Program-made: the position numbers and the translations under genes
In this document: one piece after another, positions 17,753 through 26,416 of the stretch
Layout: every line of letters starts with the position of its first letter
Position numbering within the stretch: position 1 is the first letter of the stretch
DNA from: Nocardia flavorosea NBRC 108225
GTDB taxonomy: Bacteria; Actinomycetota; Actinomycetes; Mycobacteriales; Mycobacteriaceae
Length of the DNA: 64,000 nt
Reading direction: 5' to 3'
NCBI RefSeq assembly: GCF_001613385.1
Contig: NZ_BDCG01000012.1
Span: forward strand, 62,001-126,000
Notes under the pieces: generated by a model
Database searches by the model: none
The model's input: the letters and a program-made list of their open reading frames with translations, nothing else
What the model was told of the DNA's origin: nothing

Positions 17753-18888
17753 GCGCCGAAACCCGCACCCGGGCCCCTCGGAATGCGTCCCGCACCGCGG
17801 TCGAGAAGCAGAAAGCAGCGACGGAGACTGCACAGAGCCCGATGGCCGGCAGTGGCTCGGTCGACTCGCGCATCGCCGCGGAGAATCCCGAGACGCTGCG
17901 TGAGCTGTATCGCGAGATGCTGTTCGTGCGCCGCTTCGAAGAGCGCACCTCGCAGAGCTACCAGCAGGCCCAGATCGGCGGCTACTGCCATCTCAACCTC
18001 GGCGAGGAGGCCACTGTCGTCGGCTTGGGCGCAGCCATGCGGCCCACCGACTATTTGTTCACCAACTATCGCGAACACGGATACGCCCTGGTCAAAGGGA
18101 TCGAGCCCGGCCGGGTCATGGCCGAACTCTACGGCCGCTCGACCGGCACCTCCAAGGGCTGGGGCGGCTCGATGCATCTGTACGACACCGCGACCCGTTT
18201 GCTCGGCGGCTACGGTATCGTGGGCGGCCAGCTCCCGCCGGCCGTCGGCGCGGCCTTGGCCATCGACTACCGCGGTGACGAGGACGTGGTCGTATGCCAG
18301 ATGGGTGAGGGCACCACCAATATCGGCGCATTCCACGAGTCGCTCAACATCGCCGCACTGTGGACTCTGCCGATCGTGTTTCTGGTCGTCAACAACCAGA
18401 CCGGTATGGGCACCACGGTCGAGCAATCCTCCGCCGAGCCCGACCTGTGGAAACGCGCCGACTCCTACCGCATTCGCGGCGAACGTGTCGACGGCACCGA
18501 TGTTCTGGCGGTCCGCGATACCGCCCGCGAACTCATCGAAACCGCGCGACGCGAACGCAAGCCGGCGCTTCTGGAAGCCGTCAGCCACCGCCTCAAGGGC
18601 CACTCCGTGGTCGACCCCGCCAGATACCGCACCACCGAAGCGGTGTCGCGGGCCCGCGACAACGACCCGGTCGCCCGGTGGCACGCAGCACTGTTGCATG
18701 CCGGCGTACTGACCGCAGAATCCGCGGCCGCCATCGAGGATTCCGTAGCCACCGGTGTCCGAGCCGCCGTCGAGTTCGCCGAGGCCGGCCCACACCCCGA
18801 TCCGTCGACCCTGTTCGACTACAACTACGCCACCCCGGTGCCCGGAGACCCCCGCCGCCTGCCGGCCGACCCGCTCTTCACACACTAA
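17749..18888 (+). CDS. TPP-dependent 2-oxoacid/acetoin dehydrogenase E1 alpha
   Basis: 379 residues. It is the thiamine-diphosphate-binding subunit that decarboxylates or cleaves the substrate and passes the acyl unit to lipoyl-E2. The TPP/Mg motif begins with GEG (residues 186-188, a variant of GDG) and ends with VVNN about 30 residues later. The segments TNYREHGYALVKG and GWGGSMHLYD are typical of PdhA/AcoA proteins. Start ATG 17749 overlaps the E3 stop as ATGA. The first 40 or so residues are a low-complexity Ala/Thr/Arg extension. The sequence style is closer to pyruvate or acetoin than to branched-chain E1, but the substrate cannot be fixed by eye. Confidence 0.92.
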   Translation: MSAETRTRAPRNASRTAVEKQKAATETAQSPMAGSGSVDSRIAAENPETLRELYREMLFVRRFEERTSQSYQQAQIGGYCHLNLGEEATVVGLGAAMRPTDYLFTNYREHGYALVKGIEPGRVMAELYGRSTGTSKGWGGSMHLYDTATRLLGGYGIVGGQLPPAVGAALAIDYRGDEDVVVCQMGEGTTNIGAFHESLNIAALWTLPIVFLVVNNQTGMGTTVEQSSAEPDLWKRADSYRIRGERVDGTDVLAVRDTARELIETARRERKPALLEAVSHRLKGHSVVDPARYRTTEAVSRARDNDPVARWHAALLHAGVLTAESAAAIEDSVATGVRAAVEFAEAGPHPDPSTLFDYNYATPVPGDPRRLPADPLFTH

Positions 18889-18899
18889 GGACGACACCC

Positions 18900-19892
18900 G
18901 TGGCAGTTATGACCTACCGCGAAGCACTGCGCGAAACCCTGCGCGAGGAGATGCGGCGCGACGACGACATTCTCCTGCTCGGTGAGGAGATCGGAATCTT
19001 CGAGGGCTCCTACAAGATCACCGCCGGCCTCCTCGACGAGTTCGGCCCCAAACGCGTGCGCGATACCCCTATCGCCGAAGAAGGATTCGTCGGCGCCGCG
19101 ATCGGGGCCGCGATGCTCGGTTTACGCCCGATCGTCGAGATCATGACGATCAACTTCTCTCTGCTGGCACTGGACCAGATCGTCAACCACGCCGCCAAGA
19201 TCTACGGCATGTTCGGCGGCCAGACCAGCGTGCCGATGGTCATCCGCACCCCCGGTGGCGGCGGACAGCAACTCGGCGCCACCCACTCCCAGAACATCGA
19301 GCTCTACTACGCATTCGTGCCGGGCCTCAAAGTCGTCGCCCCCAGCACACCCGCAGACGCCCGCGCCCTGCTCACAGCGGCCATCACAGATGACGACCCC
19401 GTCCTGTTCCTGGAAAACCTCGCCCTGTACAACACCAAAGGCGAAGTACCGGAATCGGTCGCCCCCGCCCAGATCGGGCGGGCCGCGGTCACCCGCACCG
19501 GAACGGATATCACCCTGATCGGTTACTCCCGCATGGCCACCGTCTGCACCGCGGTCGCGGAAAGGCTTGCGGGCGAAGGGATATCGGCCGAAGTCATCGA
19601 CCTGCGCAGCCTGCGCCCCCTCGACCGGGACACCCTCGTTGCCTCCGTCCGCAAAACCGGCTGCGCGGTGATCGGCGAAGACGACTGGCTCACTTACGGC
19701 ATCGGCGCGGAAATCGCGGCCTCGATCTCCGACGGCGCCTTCGACTACCTCGACGCCCCGGTACGGCGAGTGGCCATGGCCGAAGTGCCGCTGCCCTACG
19801 CCAAACCCCTCGAAACCCTCGCCTTGCCTTCGGTCGACTCCCTCTACACCGCGGCCTCGCAAACCCTGGCCGCCGTCGGCACGCGCCGCTGA
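18900..19892 (+). CDS. TPP-dependent 2-oxoacid/acetoin dehydrogenase E1 beta
   Basis: 330 residues, partner of E1 alpha in the alpha2beta2 decarboxylase. It begins with the family block MTYREALRETLREEM and LLGEEIG, has the pyrimidine-binding domain through GGGGQQLGATHSQ, and a C-terminal transketolase-like domain with VIDLRSLRPLD. Start GTG 18900 lies 11 nt after the E1 alpha stop with AAGGA at a good distance; ATG 18909 is an alternative. It is followed by E2 after 16 bp. Confidence 0.93.
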   Translation: MAVMTYREALRETLREEMRRDDDILLLGEEIGIFEGSYKITAGLLDEFGPKRVRDTPIAEEGFVGAAIGAAMLGLRPIVEIMTINFSLLALDQIVNHAAKIYGMFGGQTSVPMVIRTPGGGGQQLGATHSQNIELYYAFVPGLKVVAPSTPADARALLTAAITDDDPVLFLENLALYNTKGEVPESVAPAQIGRAAVTRTGTDITLIGYSRMATVCTAVAERLAGEGISAEVIDLRSLRPLDRDTLVASVRKTGCAVIGEDDWLTYGIGAEIAASISDGAFDYLDAPVRRVAMAEVPLPYAKPLETLALPSVDSLYTAASQTLAAVGTRR

Positions 19893-19908
19893 CCCCCGGA
19901 GAACCTTC

Positions 19909-21198
19909 ATGCCCGAAATCGTCATGCCCCGCCTGTCGGACACCATGGAAGACGGAGTCGTCGCCGCCTGGCTCAAACAAGTCGGTGACCCCGTCATCCG
20001 CGGTGAGATCGTGGCCGAAATCGAAACCGACAAAGCACTCATGGAACTCGAAGCCTACGAGGACGGCGTCCTGGAACAGATCCTCGCCGAAACCGGCACG
20101 CGCGTACCGATCGGTGAACCGATCGCAATCGTCGGCGACGGCAGCGCCGGCGCGGCTGCCACCGCACCGGCCGGCTCGGGACAGCGCGCGGCCGGTGCCG
20201 CCGGAGACGACGCGCCCGAGGCGGCACCCGCCCGTGAACGTCCGTCCCCCGCACCGACCGGCGCGGCCGGTGACACCACGCGCATCACGCCCGCCGATAC
20301 CGGCCGGCGGCAGAAATCCTCCCCGCTCGCACGTAGAGTCGCCCGCGAACTCGGCGTGCATCTCGCCGCGGTCACCGGTACCGGACCCGGCGGGCGCATC
20401 ACCCGCCGCGATGTTGAATCAGCACACGACACCACCGCATCCGGCACCACCCGGGAGCCCGCCGTCGCCGGAACACCGGCGCCCGTCGCCCCCGACCCGC
20501 ACACGGGCGACCACGACGAGATCCCGCTGACCAGCATTCAGAAGGTGTCCGCCGCACGGCTGGCGGAAAGCAAACAGCAGGCACCGCATATCTACCTCAC
20601 CACCGCCATCGACGTCACCGACCTGTTCACCTTCCGCACCCGGCTCAACGACACCCTCACCGCCGCGGGGAACGGGAAAGTCAGCGTCAACGACCTATTG
20701 GTCAAAGCCGTCGCACTGACACTACGGGCGAACCCGGCCATCAACGTCTCCTTCGCCGAAGACGCACTGCGGCAGCACCGCAGCATCCACCTGGGTATCG
20801 CGGTCGCCACCCCCGCAGGCTTGCTTGTCCCGGTCGTGCACGACGCCGACCGCAAATCCATCTCCGTCATCGCTGCCGAGACCCGCGACAAGGCCGAACG
20901 CGCACGCAACCGCAAACTCCGCACCGACGAGATGGCCGGCGGCACCTTCACCATCTCCAACCTCGGCATGTACGGCATCGAACACTTCAGCGCCGTCATC
21001 AATCCCCCGGAATCCGCCATCCTCGCCATCGGCGCCGCCACCGACGAACTACGGCTGGCCGGCGATAAGGTGGTGAGCCGGAAAGTGCTGCGGCTTACGA
21101 TGTCCGCCGATCACCGAGCCATCGACGGCGCCGGCGCCGCACAATTCCTGGCCCAGCTCAAGAGCCTGGTCGAAACCCCCCTGCGGATCCTGACCTGA
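19909..21198 (+). CDS. Dihydrolipoamide acyltransferase (E2)
   Basis: 429 residues. One N-terminal lipoyl domain (lipoyl-Lys42 in ETDKALMEL) is followed by an Ala/Pro-rich linker, a peripheral-subunit-binding domain (SSPLARRVARELGV near 143-175), a second linker and the catalytic acyltransferase core ending with TMSADHRAIDG (catalytic His402). It completes the E3-E1a-E1b-E2 operon of a pyruvate/acetoin-type dehydrogenase complex. As no housekeeping PDH is organised this way in actinobacteria (AceE-type E1), an inducible catabolic complex is the likelier role. Confidence 0.93.
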   Translation: MPEIVMPRLSDTMEDGVVAAWLKQVGDPVIRGEIVAEIETDKALMELEAYEDGVLEQILAETGTRVPIGEPIAIVGDGSAGAAATAPAGSGQRAAGAAGDDAPEAAPARERPSPAPTGAAGDTTRITPADTGRRQKSSPLARRVARELGVHLAAVTGTGPGGRITRRDVESAHDTTASGTTREPAVAGTPAPVAPDPHTGDHDEIPLTSIQKVSAARLAESKQQAPHIYLTTAIDVTDLFTFRTRLNDTLTAAGNGKVSVNDLLVKAVALTLRANPAINVSFAEDALRQHRSIHLGIAVATPAGLLVPVVHDADRKSISVIAAETRDKAERARNRKLRTDEMAGGTFTISNLGMYGIEHFSAVINPPESAILAIGAATDELRLAGDKVVSRKVLRLTMSADHRAIDGAGAAQFLAQLKSLVETPLRILT

Positions 21199-21674
21199 CT
21201 CCCCACCATGACCGGCCTGTCCGGTGACATGACCGTGCGGCACCCGTACTCTGCGTCCACATAGCGGTTCGCAACAGGAGCAGCCGGCCATCTCACCATC
21301 ACAAAGGGGTACGTGGGTAGCGACCCAGAGCAGCGCTCGCCCGCACCGACTGCGAACGGAAGGCATACCACGACCACCTGGTCGCGCTCGCCGCGCTCGC
21401 GCGAACAGCACGACCGCACTGCGGAGAGAAGCGCCACCGCCGCAGGAACACCGAGCGGAGTCCACGGAACTACTCGAGGCAGGCAAGGCCGGCCGGCCTC
21501 TCCCCAGAGCAGACCCGGGCCACCGGCGCCACCGCTCCCCCGGGCGAACAGCGTGTCTACCGGGCACGTGTGCGGTTGACGTAAAAGGGCCACTGCGGCA
21601 AGCTCCTTCGTGAATTGCTGCTGGAATGCCGGGCGATGCCTGCGACCCGCATGATGCGCCGGAGGGGACAGTCG
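21199..21674. other. Intergenic stretch without a recognisable gene
   Basis: About 475 bp after the dehydrogenase operon. The frames seen here are Arg/Ser/Pro-rich shadows. A weak stem (ACCGG, 5-nt loop, CCGGT near 21213) shortly after the E2 stop may belong to a terminator. No promoter element is convincing. Confidence 0.4.
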
Positions 21675-21932
21675 ATGAGTGCGGAGAACGGCGACCGGGT
21701 GCTGCTGATCAGGGACGTCGTCCGGGACGTCATCACCGATATCGCTCCAGACGAGTTGCCCTTCGTCGACCGGTTGCGGCAACTGGACGACGAGCGGGTC
21801 GTTAACGGCATTCAGGACGGTAATGACGAGCTGTTCAACGGATCGATGTCCAAGGGCCTGTCCGCCCGCGCCGCATACGACGCACTCGTCGCCCGTCTGA
21901 ACGCACTCGACGTACTCGGCGAAGACCGCTGA
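21675..21932 (+). CDS. Small acidic protein of unknown function
   Basis: 85 residues beginning MSAENGDRVLLIRDVVRDV. It is acidic, with no membrane segment and no recognised motif; a stretch of alternating charged and hydrophobic residues suggests helices. ATG 21675 has GGAGGGG about 8 nt upstream, which supports translation. It lies 250 bp before the MOCOS-like aminotransferase gene in the same direction; whether they are linked is unknown. Confidence 0.55.
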   Translation: MSAENGDRVLLIRDVVRDVITDIAPDELPFVDRLRQLDDERVVNGIQDGNDELFNGSMSKGLSARAAYDALVARLNALDVLGEDR

Positions 21933-22185
21933 TTACTCGATATCGCTGCGGCCGGACATCAGCCGACCGCTCTCGGTTGCGCGCCGGCGCCTCGTATGTT
22001 CGAGCGTGTTCACATTCCCGTACGGCGATCGCGGCGCGTAGAACCCGTGGTCGGCACGCGACCGGCGGTCTTCCCACATTCGGCAACGCGAGCGGTGGCA
22101 GCGGGGGCAGTTATACGCGAGTCTGATGCGGCAGTCGCCCGACCTGAACACTGCCCGGCGGCAGTGCCGCAGACAGGAGTCGCAC

Positions 22186-23646
22186 ATGAGTACGAGCCGA
22201 GAACAAACGGTCGCCGCCCCAGCGGATTTCCTGACTGCTTACCCCGACTACGAGACCACTGGTGCCTTGGATCTGCTGCGCAGCACCGAGTACCGGTACT
22301 TGGACGATGGTGGTGTGGTGTATCTCGACTTCGCCGGCGCCGGGCTCGCCGCGACCGCTCAGCACCGGGCCCACGAAGCCCGGCTGGCCGGACAGTGTTT
22401 CGGGAACCCGCATTCGGAGAATCCGACGTCGCGGGCGGCGACCGATTCGGTCGAGCAGGCCCGCCGCGCGGTACTGGCGCATCTCAATGCCGACCCCGCG
22501 GAGTACTGTGCGATCTTCACCGCCAATGCCTCCGCGGCCTGCCGGCTGGTGGGCGAGGCGTATCCGTTCACCCGTGGGGCGCGATATGTTGTGGCCGCCG
22601 ATAATCACAACTCCGTGATCGGTATCCGCGAATTCGCCCGGGCACGCGGTGGACGGGTGGTGTACGCGCCCATCGACACGCCCGACCTGCGCACGACCGA
22701 CGAAGCGGTCGACGCGGCGCTGGGTTCTCGCCGCATTACCACCACCGGGCGCCGTGGATTGTTCGCGTATCCGGCGCAGAGCAATTTCACGGGCGTACAG
22801 CACCCCCTGGACTGGGTGGAACTCGCGCAGCGGCGCGGCTACGACGTACTACTGGACGCCGCCGCCTACCTCCCGGCCAACGCCCTCGACCTGAGCGTGG
22901 TGAAGCCGGATTTCGTCCCGATCAGCTGGTACAAGCTGTTCGGCTACCCCACCGGCATCGGTTGTCTCGTCGCGCGCCGGTCGGCACTGGCCCGGCTGCG
23001 CCGGCCGTGGTTCGCGGGCGGCACCATCGCCGCGGCGAGCCTGCAAGGCAATTGGCACGTTGCGGCCGACGACGAGTCGGCATTCGAGGACGGGACACTG
23101 AACTTCCTGTCCATCCCGGACGTCACCTTCGGTCTCGATTGGCTGCGCGAGATCGGCCTCGACACCGTGCGTCGCCGTGTCACCTGCCTCACCGGCCGGC
23201 TGCTGGACCGGCTGAGCTCGTTACGCCACGACAACGGGGCGCCGATGATCCGCATCTACGGTCCGGTGGACACCGCGCGCCGCGGGGGCACCGTCACGTT
23301 CAACTTCCTCGACCCGGACGGCGTCGTCATCGATGAGCGCCTGATCGCCGCCGAGTCGGCGGCGGCCGGAATCTCCCTGCGTACCGGCTGCTTCTGTAAT
23401 CCAGGGGCAGGTGAGGCCGCTTTCGGGATCAGCCTGCCGGTGCTGAGCCGCCTGTTCCGGACGCGCATGGCCACCATGGACGAATATATCGCGGCACTGG
23501 GTCTGCCCAGCGGTGGGGCGATCCGGGTCTCCTTCGGCCCGGTCTCCGATTTCGCGGACCTACAGTACTTTCTGCGGTTCGCAGAGAACACCTACCGCAA
23601 CCGCCCCGCCACGCAACAAGGACTGCGGCCACGGGAACGCTGCTGA
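22186..23646 (+). CDS. PLP-dependent class V aminotransferase, MOCOS N-domain-like
   Basis: 486 residues. The fold-type I segments match the cysteine-desulfurase-like N-terminal domain of molybdenum cofactor sulfurase: GNPHSENPTS, the PLP-lysine block ISWYKLFGYPTG, and LRTGCFCNPGA, which carries the Cys expected to receive sulfur. There is no C-terminal MOSC domain, so it is a stand-alone desulfurase-like enzyme. Start ATG 22186 has AGGAG 7 nt upstream. No molybdenum-cofactor gene lies nearby, so its acceptor is unknown. Confidence 0.85.
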   Translation: MSTSREQTVAAPADFLTAYPDYETTGALDLLRSTEYRYLDDGGVVYLDFAGAGLAATAQHRAHEARLAGQCFGNPHSENPTSRAATDSVEQARRAVLAHLNADPAEYCAIFTANASAACRLVGEAYPFTRGARYVVAADNHNSVIGIREFARARGGRVVYAPIDTPDLRTTDEAVDAALGSRRITTTGRRGLFAYPAQSNFTGVQHPLDWVELAQRRGYDVLLDAAAYLPANALDLSVVKPDFVPISWYKLFGYPTGIGCLVARRSALARLRRPWFAGGTIAAASLQGNWHVAADDESAFEDGTLNFLSIPDVTFGLDWLREIGLDTVRRRVTCLTGRLLDRLSSLRHDNGAPMIRIYGPVDTARRGGTVTFNFLDPDGVVIDERLIAAESAAAGISLRTGCFCNPGAGEAAFGISLPVLSRLFRTRMATMDEYIAALGLPSGGAIRVSFGPVSDFADLQYFLRFAENTYRNRPATQQGLRPRERC

Positions 23647-23705
23647 CCGGGTCGTACGCTCGGGCCGGCTGCGTCGCGTCGTCTGCCGGGCCCCGAGGCC
23701 GGGAC

Positions 23706-23735
23706 CGGCCCGGCGGTTTTCGTCCGGCCGGGCCG
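23706..23735. terminator. GC-rich hairpin between convergent genes
   Basis: CGGCCCGGC, 12-nt loop containing TTTT, GCCGGGCCG: a perfect 9-bp stem in the 96-bp gap between the aminotransferase and RDD genes, which converge. It is probably a bidirectional terminator. Confidence 0.65.
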
Positions 23736-23742
23736 CACTGAC

Positions 23743-24216
23743 CTACTGGTCCTCGACGACCCGGGTCCCGTCTGCGAAGCGATCGTGCCAGCCCTGTTTG
23801 GTGGGGCTGGAGCTGACGGTCACCGCAATGCCCAGGGCGGCGAAGAACCACAGCACGCCGCCGATACACGGGACGAGATTGAGCAGCATGTAGGAGTTGC
23901 GGAACGCGGATTCCTTCAGGCTGGGCCCGGCTGTCCCGCCTGCCCCTTCGACATGCAGCCCGAGCAGCTTCTTGCCGGGCGTGGCCCCTGTGGTGACCTC
24001 GAACCCGACGAAGTACAGGAAGCCGAATCCCGCGCCGGGCAGAATGGAGACCCATTCGGGGATCCCGGTGGATTTGTTCAGTAGCCAGAACAGGATTGCC
24101 CCGACAAGGCCGGCGACGATCCAGTCGATGAATCGGGCGCCGGCGCGCTTACCCAGACCAGCGGGGGTGACCCCCACCGGAGTTCCGAGTCGGGGATCGT
24201 ATCCGTCTGTGCTCAT
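23743..24216 (-). CDS. RDD-family membrane protein
   Basis: 157 residues. The family's R-D pattern is present (GARFIDWIVAGLVG), followed by about three hydrophobic segments and ATPGKKLLGLHV, a typical RDD block. The start at ATG 24216 follows AAGGAAGAAGGA closely. It is downstream of, and in the same direction as, two Ter-family genes, so it is possibly part of that group. RDD proteins are poorly characterised; proposed roles are ion or small-molecule transport. Confidence 0.85.
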   Translation of the reverse strand: MSTDGYDPRLGTPVGVTPAGLGKRAGARFIDWIVAGLVGAILFWLLNKSTGIPEWVSILPGAGFGFLYFVGFEVTTGATPGKKLLGLHVEGAGGTAGPSLKESAFRNSYMLLNLVPCIGGVLWFFAALGIAVTVSSSPTKQGWHDRFADGTRVVEDQ

Positions 24217-24287
24217 TCCTTCTTCCTTGTAATAGTGACCGCACGTGATCGGCAGGGCCGGTTCCGCCGGCCAGGTGGCCGGTCGCG

Positions 24288-24968
24288 CTACTTGCGACCG
24301 GGGGCCCAGCGCATACCCCACCGGTAGGCACGGTCGAGGTCGGCCTGGCCGCCATCGATGTATTCGACCTCACGCCCCACGGTCAGGCCGCGGCCCGTAT
24401 TCGTCAGCAGTGCGACCGCGCAGATTCGTGCCCCGTCGACCGCGGAATCCAAGCGGACCTCGATCTGCGGTCCGGCTGTCGGGTACATGGTGACGACACC
24501 GTCGACCGCCGCCCAGTTCGCGGCGCCTTCGTAGATCATGGCGAAGACCAGGATCCGGCGGAAGGCGCCGGGATCGGCGAGGTTGATATGCAGATTCTCC
24601 CCGCCGGTCACGGCACCGGTGCGGTCGTCACGATCCAGGGCGATGAACGGGGGACTGTTCAGATCGCCGTAACTGTTGCCCAATGCCTGGACGACTCCCT
24701 TGGAGCCGTCGGCGAGTTCGTACAGGCAGCCGAGGTCCAGGTCGATACCGCCGCTCGCGCCGAGTAGTTTCGCGAAGAAGCCCGGCTTCCCGGCCGGCCC
24801 CGGATCGGTCCAGTTCAGGTTCACCCGCATGACGCCTTGGTGCTCGCCACCTTTGGAGAGGTCGACGCTGCGATCGTTCTTGGTGAGTGTCAGCTTCTTC
24901 GGGGCGGCTGCCCGGTGCACATCACCCGCCGTGGACGGCGCCTGAGGCTTGGTGTAGTCGATACCCAT
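24288..24968 (-). CDS. TerD/TerA-like tellurium-resistance-family protein
   Basis: 226 residues. The Ter-type beta-sandwich includes GIDLDLGCLYEL and ENLHINL, conserved calcium-binding-type acidic segments of TerD-family proteins. An N-terminal extension (about 1-35) precedes the domain. Start ATG 24968 has GGGAG about 9 nt upstream. It lies 27 bp downstream of terD in the same direction. The family is linked to stress tolerance and bacterial Ca-binding; the exact role here is not shown. Confidence 0.88.
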   Translation of the reverse strand: MGIDYTKPQAPSTAGDVHRAAAPKKLTLTKNDRSVDLSKGGEHQGVMRVNLNWTDPGPAGKPGFFAKLLGASGGIDLDLGCLYELADGSKGVVQALGNSYGDLNSPPFIALDRDDRTGAVTGGENLHINLADPGAFRRILVFAMIYEGAANWAAVDGVVTMYPTAGPQIEVRLDSAVDGARICAVALLTNTGRGLTVGREVEYIDGGQADLDRAYRWGMRWAPGRK

Positions 24969-24995
24969 CAGCTGTGCTCCCGATCGAGGGCGAGG

Positions 24996-25571
24996 TCAGA
25001 CGTTCACGCCGTAGTCGCGGGCGATACCGGCCAGCCCGGAGGCATACCCTTGGCCGATGGCGCGGAACTTCCACTCCGCACCGTGGCGGTAGAGTTCCCC
25101 GAACACCATCGCGGTTTCGGTCGAGGCATCTTCGGTCAGGTCGTAGCGGGCCAGTTCCGAACCCGTCGTCCGATCCACGACCCGGATGAACGCATTGCGG
25201 ACCTGCCCGAACGACTGCTGCCGCGCATTCGCGTCATGGATCGAAACGGGAAAGAAGATGCTGGTGATCGTGGGCGGAGTGGCGGCCAGGTCGACATTGA
25301 TCACCTCGTCGTCGCCGTCACCCTCACCGGTGAGGTTGTCGCCGGTGTGCTCGATGCTGCCCTCGGGCGAACGCAGGTTGTTGTAGAACACGAAATGCCG
25401 ATCGGAAAGGACCTTCTGATCCGGCCCGGTCGCCATGGCGCTGGCATCGAGGTCGAACTCGGCACCCGTGGTCGACCGCACATCCCAGCCCAGGCCGACC
25501 GCCACCGCGGTCAGATGCGGTGCCTGTTTCGACAGCGATACATTGCCACCCTTTGCCAGGGTTACGCCCAT
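24996..25571 (-). CDS. terD: TerD-family stress protein
   Basis: 191 residues, the family's usual length. It starts MGVTLAKGGNVSLSK and contains EFDLDASA, NLTGEGDGDDE and DLTEDASTET, the acidic loops that bind calcium in TerD. Start ATG 25571 is the family start; the frame continues 13 codons upstream without support. First gene of a TerD, TerD-like, RDD group. Confidence 0.95.
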   Translation of the reverse strand: MGVTLAKGGNVSLSKQAPHLTAVAVGLGWDVRSTTGAEFDLDASAMATGPDQKVLSDRHFVFYNNLRSPEGSIEHTGDNLTGEGDGDDEVINVDLAATPPTITSIFFPVSIHDANARQQSFGQVRNAFIRVVDRTTGSELARYDLTEDASTETAMVFGELYRHGAEWKFRAIGQGYASGLAGIARDYGVNV

Positions 25572-25741
25572 CCTGTTGCACTCCTTCTCATGGTGAACGG
25601 CCGCGGCCATGGTGCCCGGCGAATGCTTAAGCCAGCATTAACGGCAGTTCGGTGCGGCGGCGCAGCACCGGACCGCTGCGGCCGGGGTGCGCGAACAGCA
25701 CGGTTGAGGCAGTCTCATGCCGTCGATTCATACTGGGTGCC

Positions 25742-26416
25742 GTGCGCATACTGGTGGTCGACGACGAGAGCCGCTTCGCCGACGGGCTGAGGCGGGGGCT
25801 CGAGGCGGAGGGTTTCGCCGTCGACCTTGCCTACACCGCGACCGACGGCCTGTGGCGGGCGCGTGAGGTGCGCTACGACGCGCTCATTCTGGACGTGATG
25901 ATGCCGGGCATGAGCGGATACGCGGTGTGCCGGATCCTGCGGGACGAGGGAAACTGGACACCGATCCTCATGCTCACCGCGAAGGACGGGGAATGGGATC
26001 AGGTCGAAGGCCTCGATACCGGCGCCGACGACTATGTCATCAAGCCCGCCGACTTCCCGGTGCTGGTCGCCCGGCTACGCGCATTGATCCGCCGCGGCCG
26101 CCCGGAACGCCCGACCTCTCTGCGGGTGGGCAGCCTGAGTCTCGACCCGGCCACCCGCGAGGTCCGGCGCGGTGACACTCCGGTGCGGTTGACCGCCCGG
26201 GAATTCGCCATACTGGCGTTCTTCGCCCGCGAACCCGGCGTCATCCGCTCCAAGAGCGATATTCTGGCCGGAGTCTGGCACGGCGAATTCGACGGCGACT
26301 CCAATATCGTCGAGGTCTATATCGCGCACCTGCGAGCCAAGATAGACAAACCGTTCGGTCTCGACACTATCCGCACGATCCGCGGCGCGGGCTATCGGCT
26401 GATGGCCGATGACTAG
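25742..26416 (+). CDS. OmpR-family response regulator
   Basis: 224 residues. The receiver domain has the acidic pair VVDDE, phospho-acceptor Asp51 in LILDVMMPG, and Lys in YVIKPAD. The C-terminal winged helix ends with IRTIRGAGYRLMADD, typical of OmpR/PhoB regulators. Start GTG 25742 is chosen because VRILVVDDE begins the domain. It overlaps the kinase gene by 8 nt. Confidence 0.94.
   Translation: MRILVVDDESRFADGLRRGLEAEGFAVDLAYTATDGLWRAREVRYDALILDVMMPGMSGYAVCRILRDEGNWTPILMLTAKDGEWDQVEGLDTGADDYVIKPADFPVLVARLRALIRRGRPERPTSLRVGSLSLDPATREVRRGDTPVRLTAREFAILAFFAREPGVIRSKSDILAGVWHGEFDGDSNIVEVYIAHLRAKIDKPFGLDTIRTIRGAGYRLMADD

Noticed and set aside
18360..18899. Upstream extension of the E1 beta frame
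   Set aside because: It lies inside E1 alpha out of frame; GTG 18900 has a good RBS.
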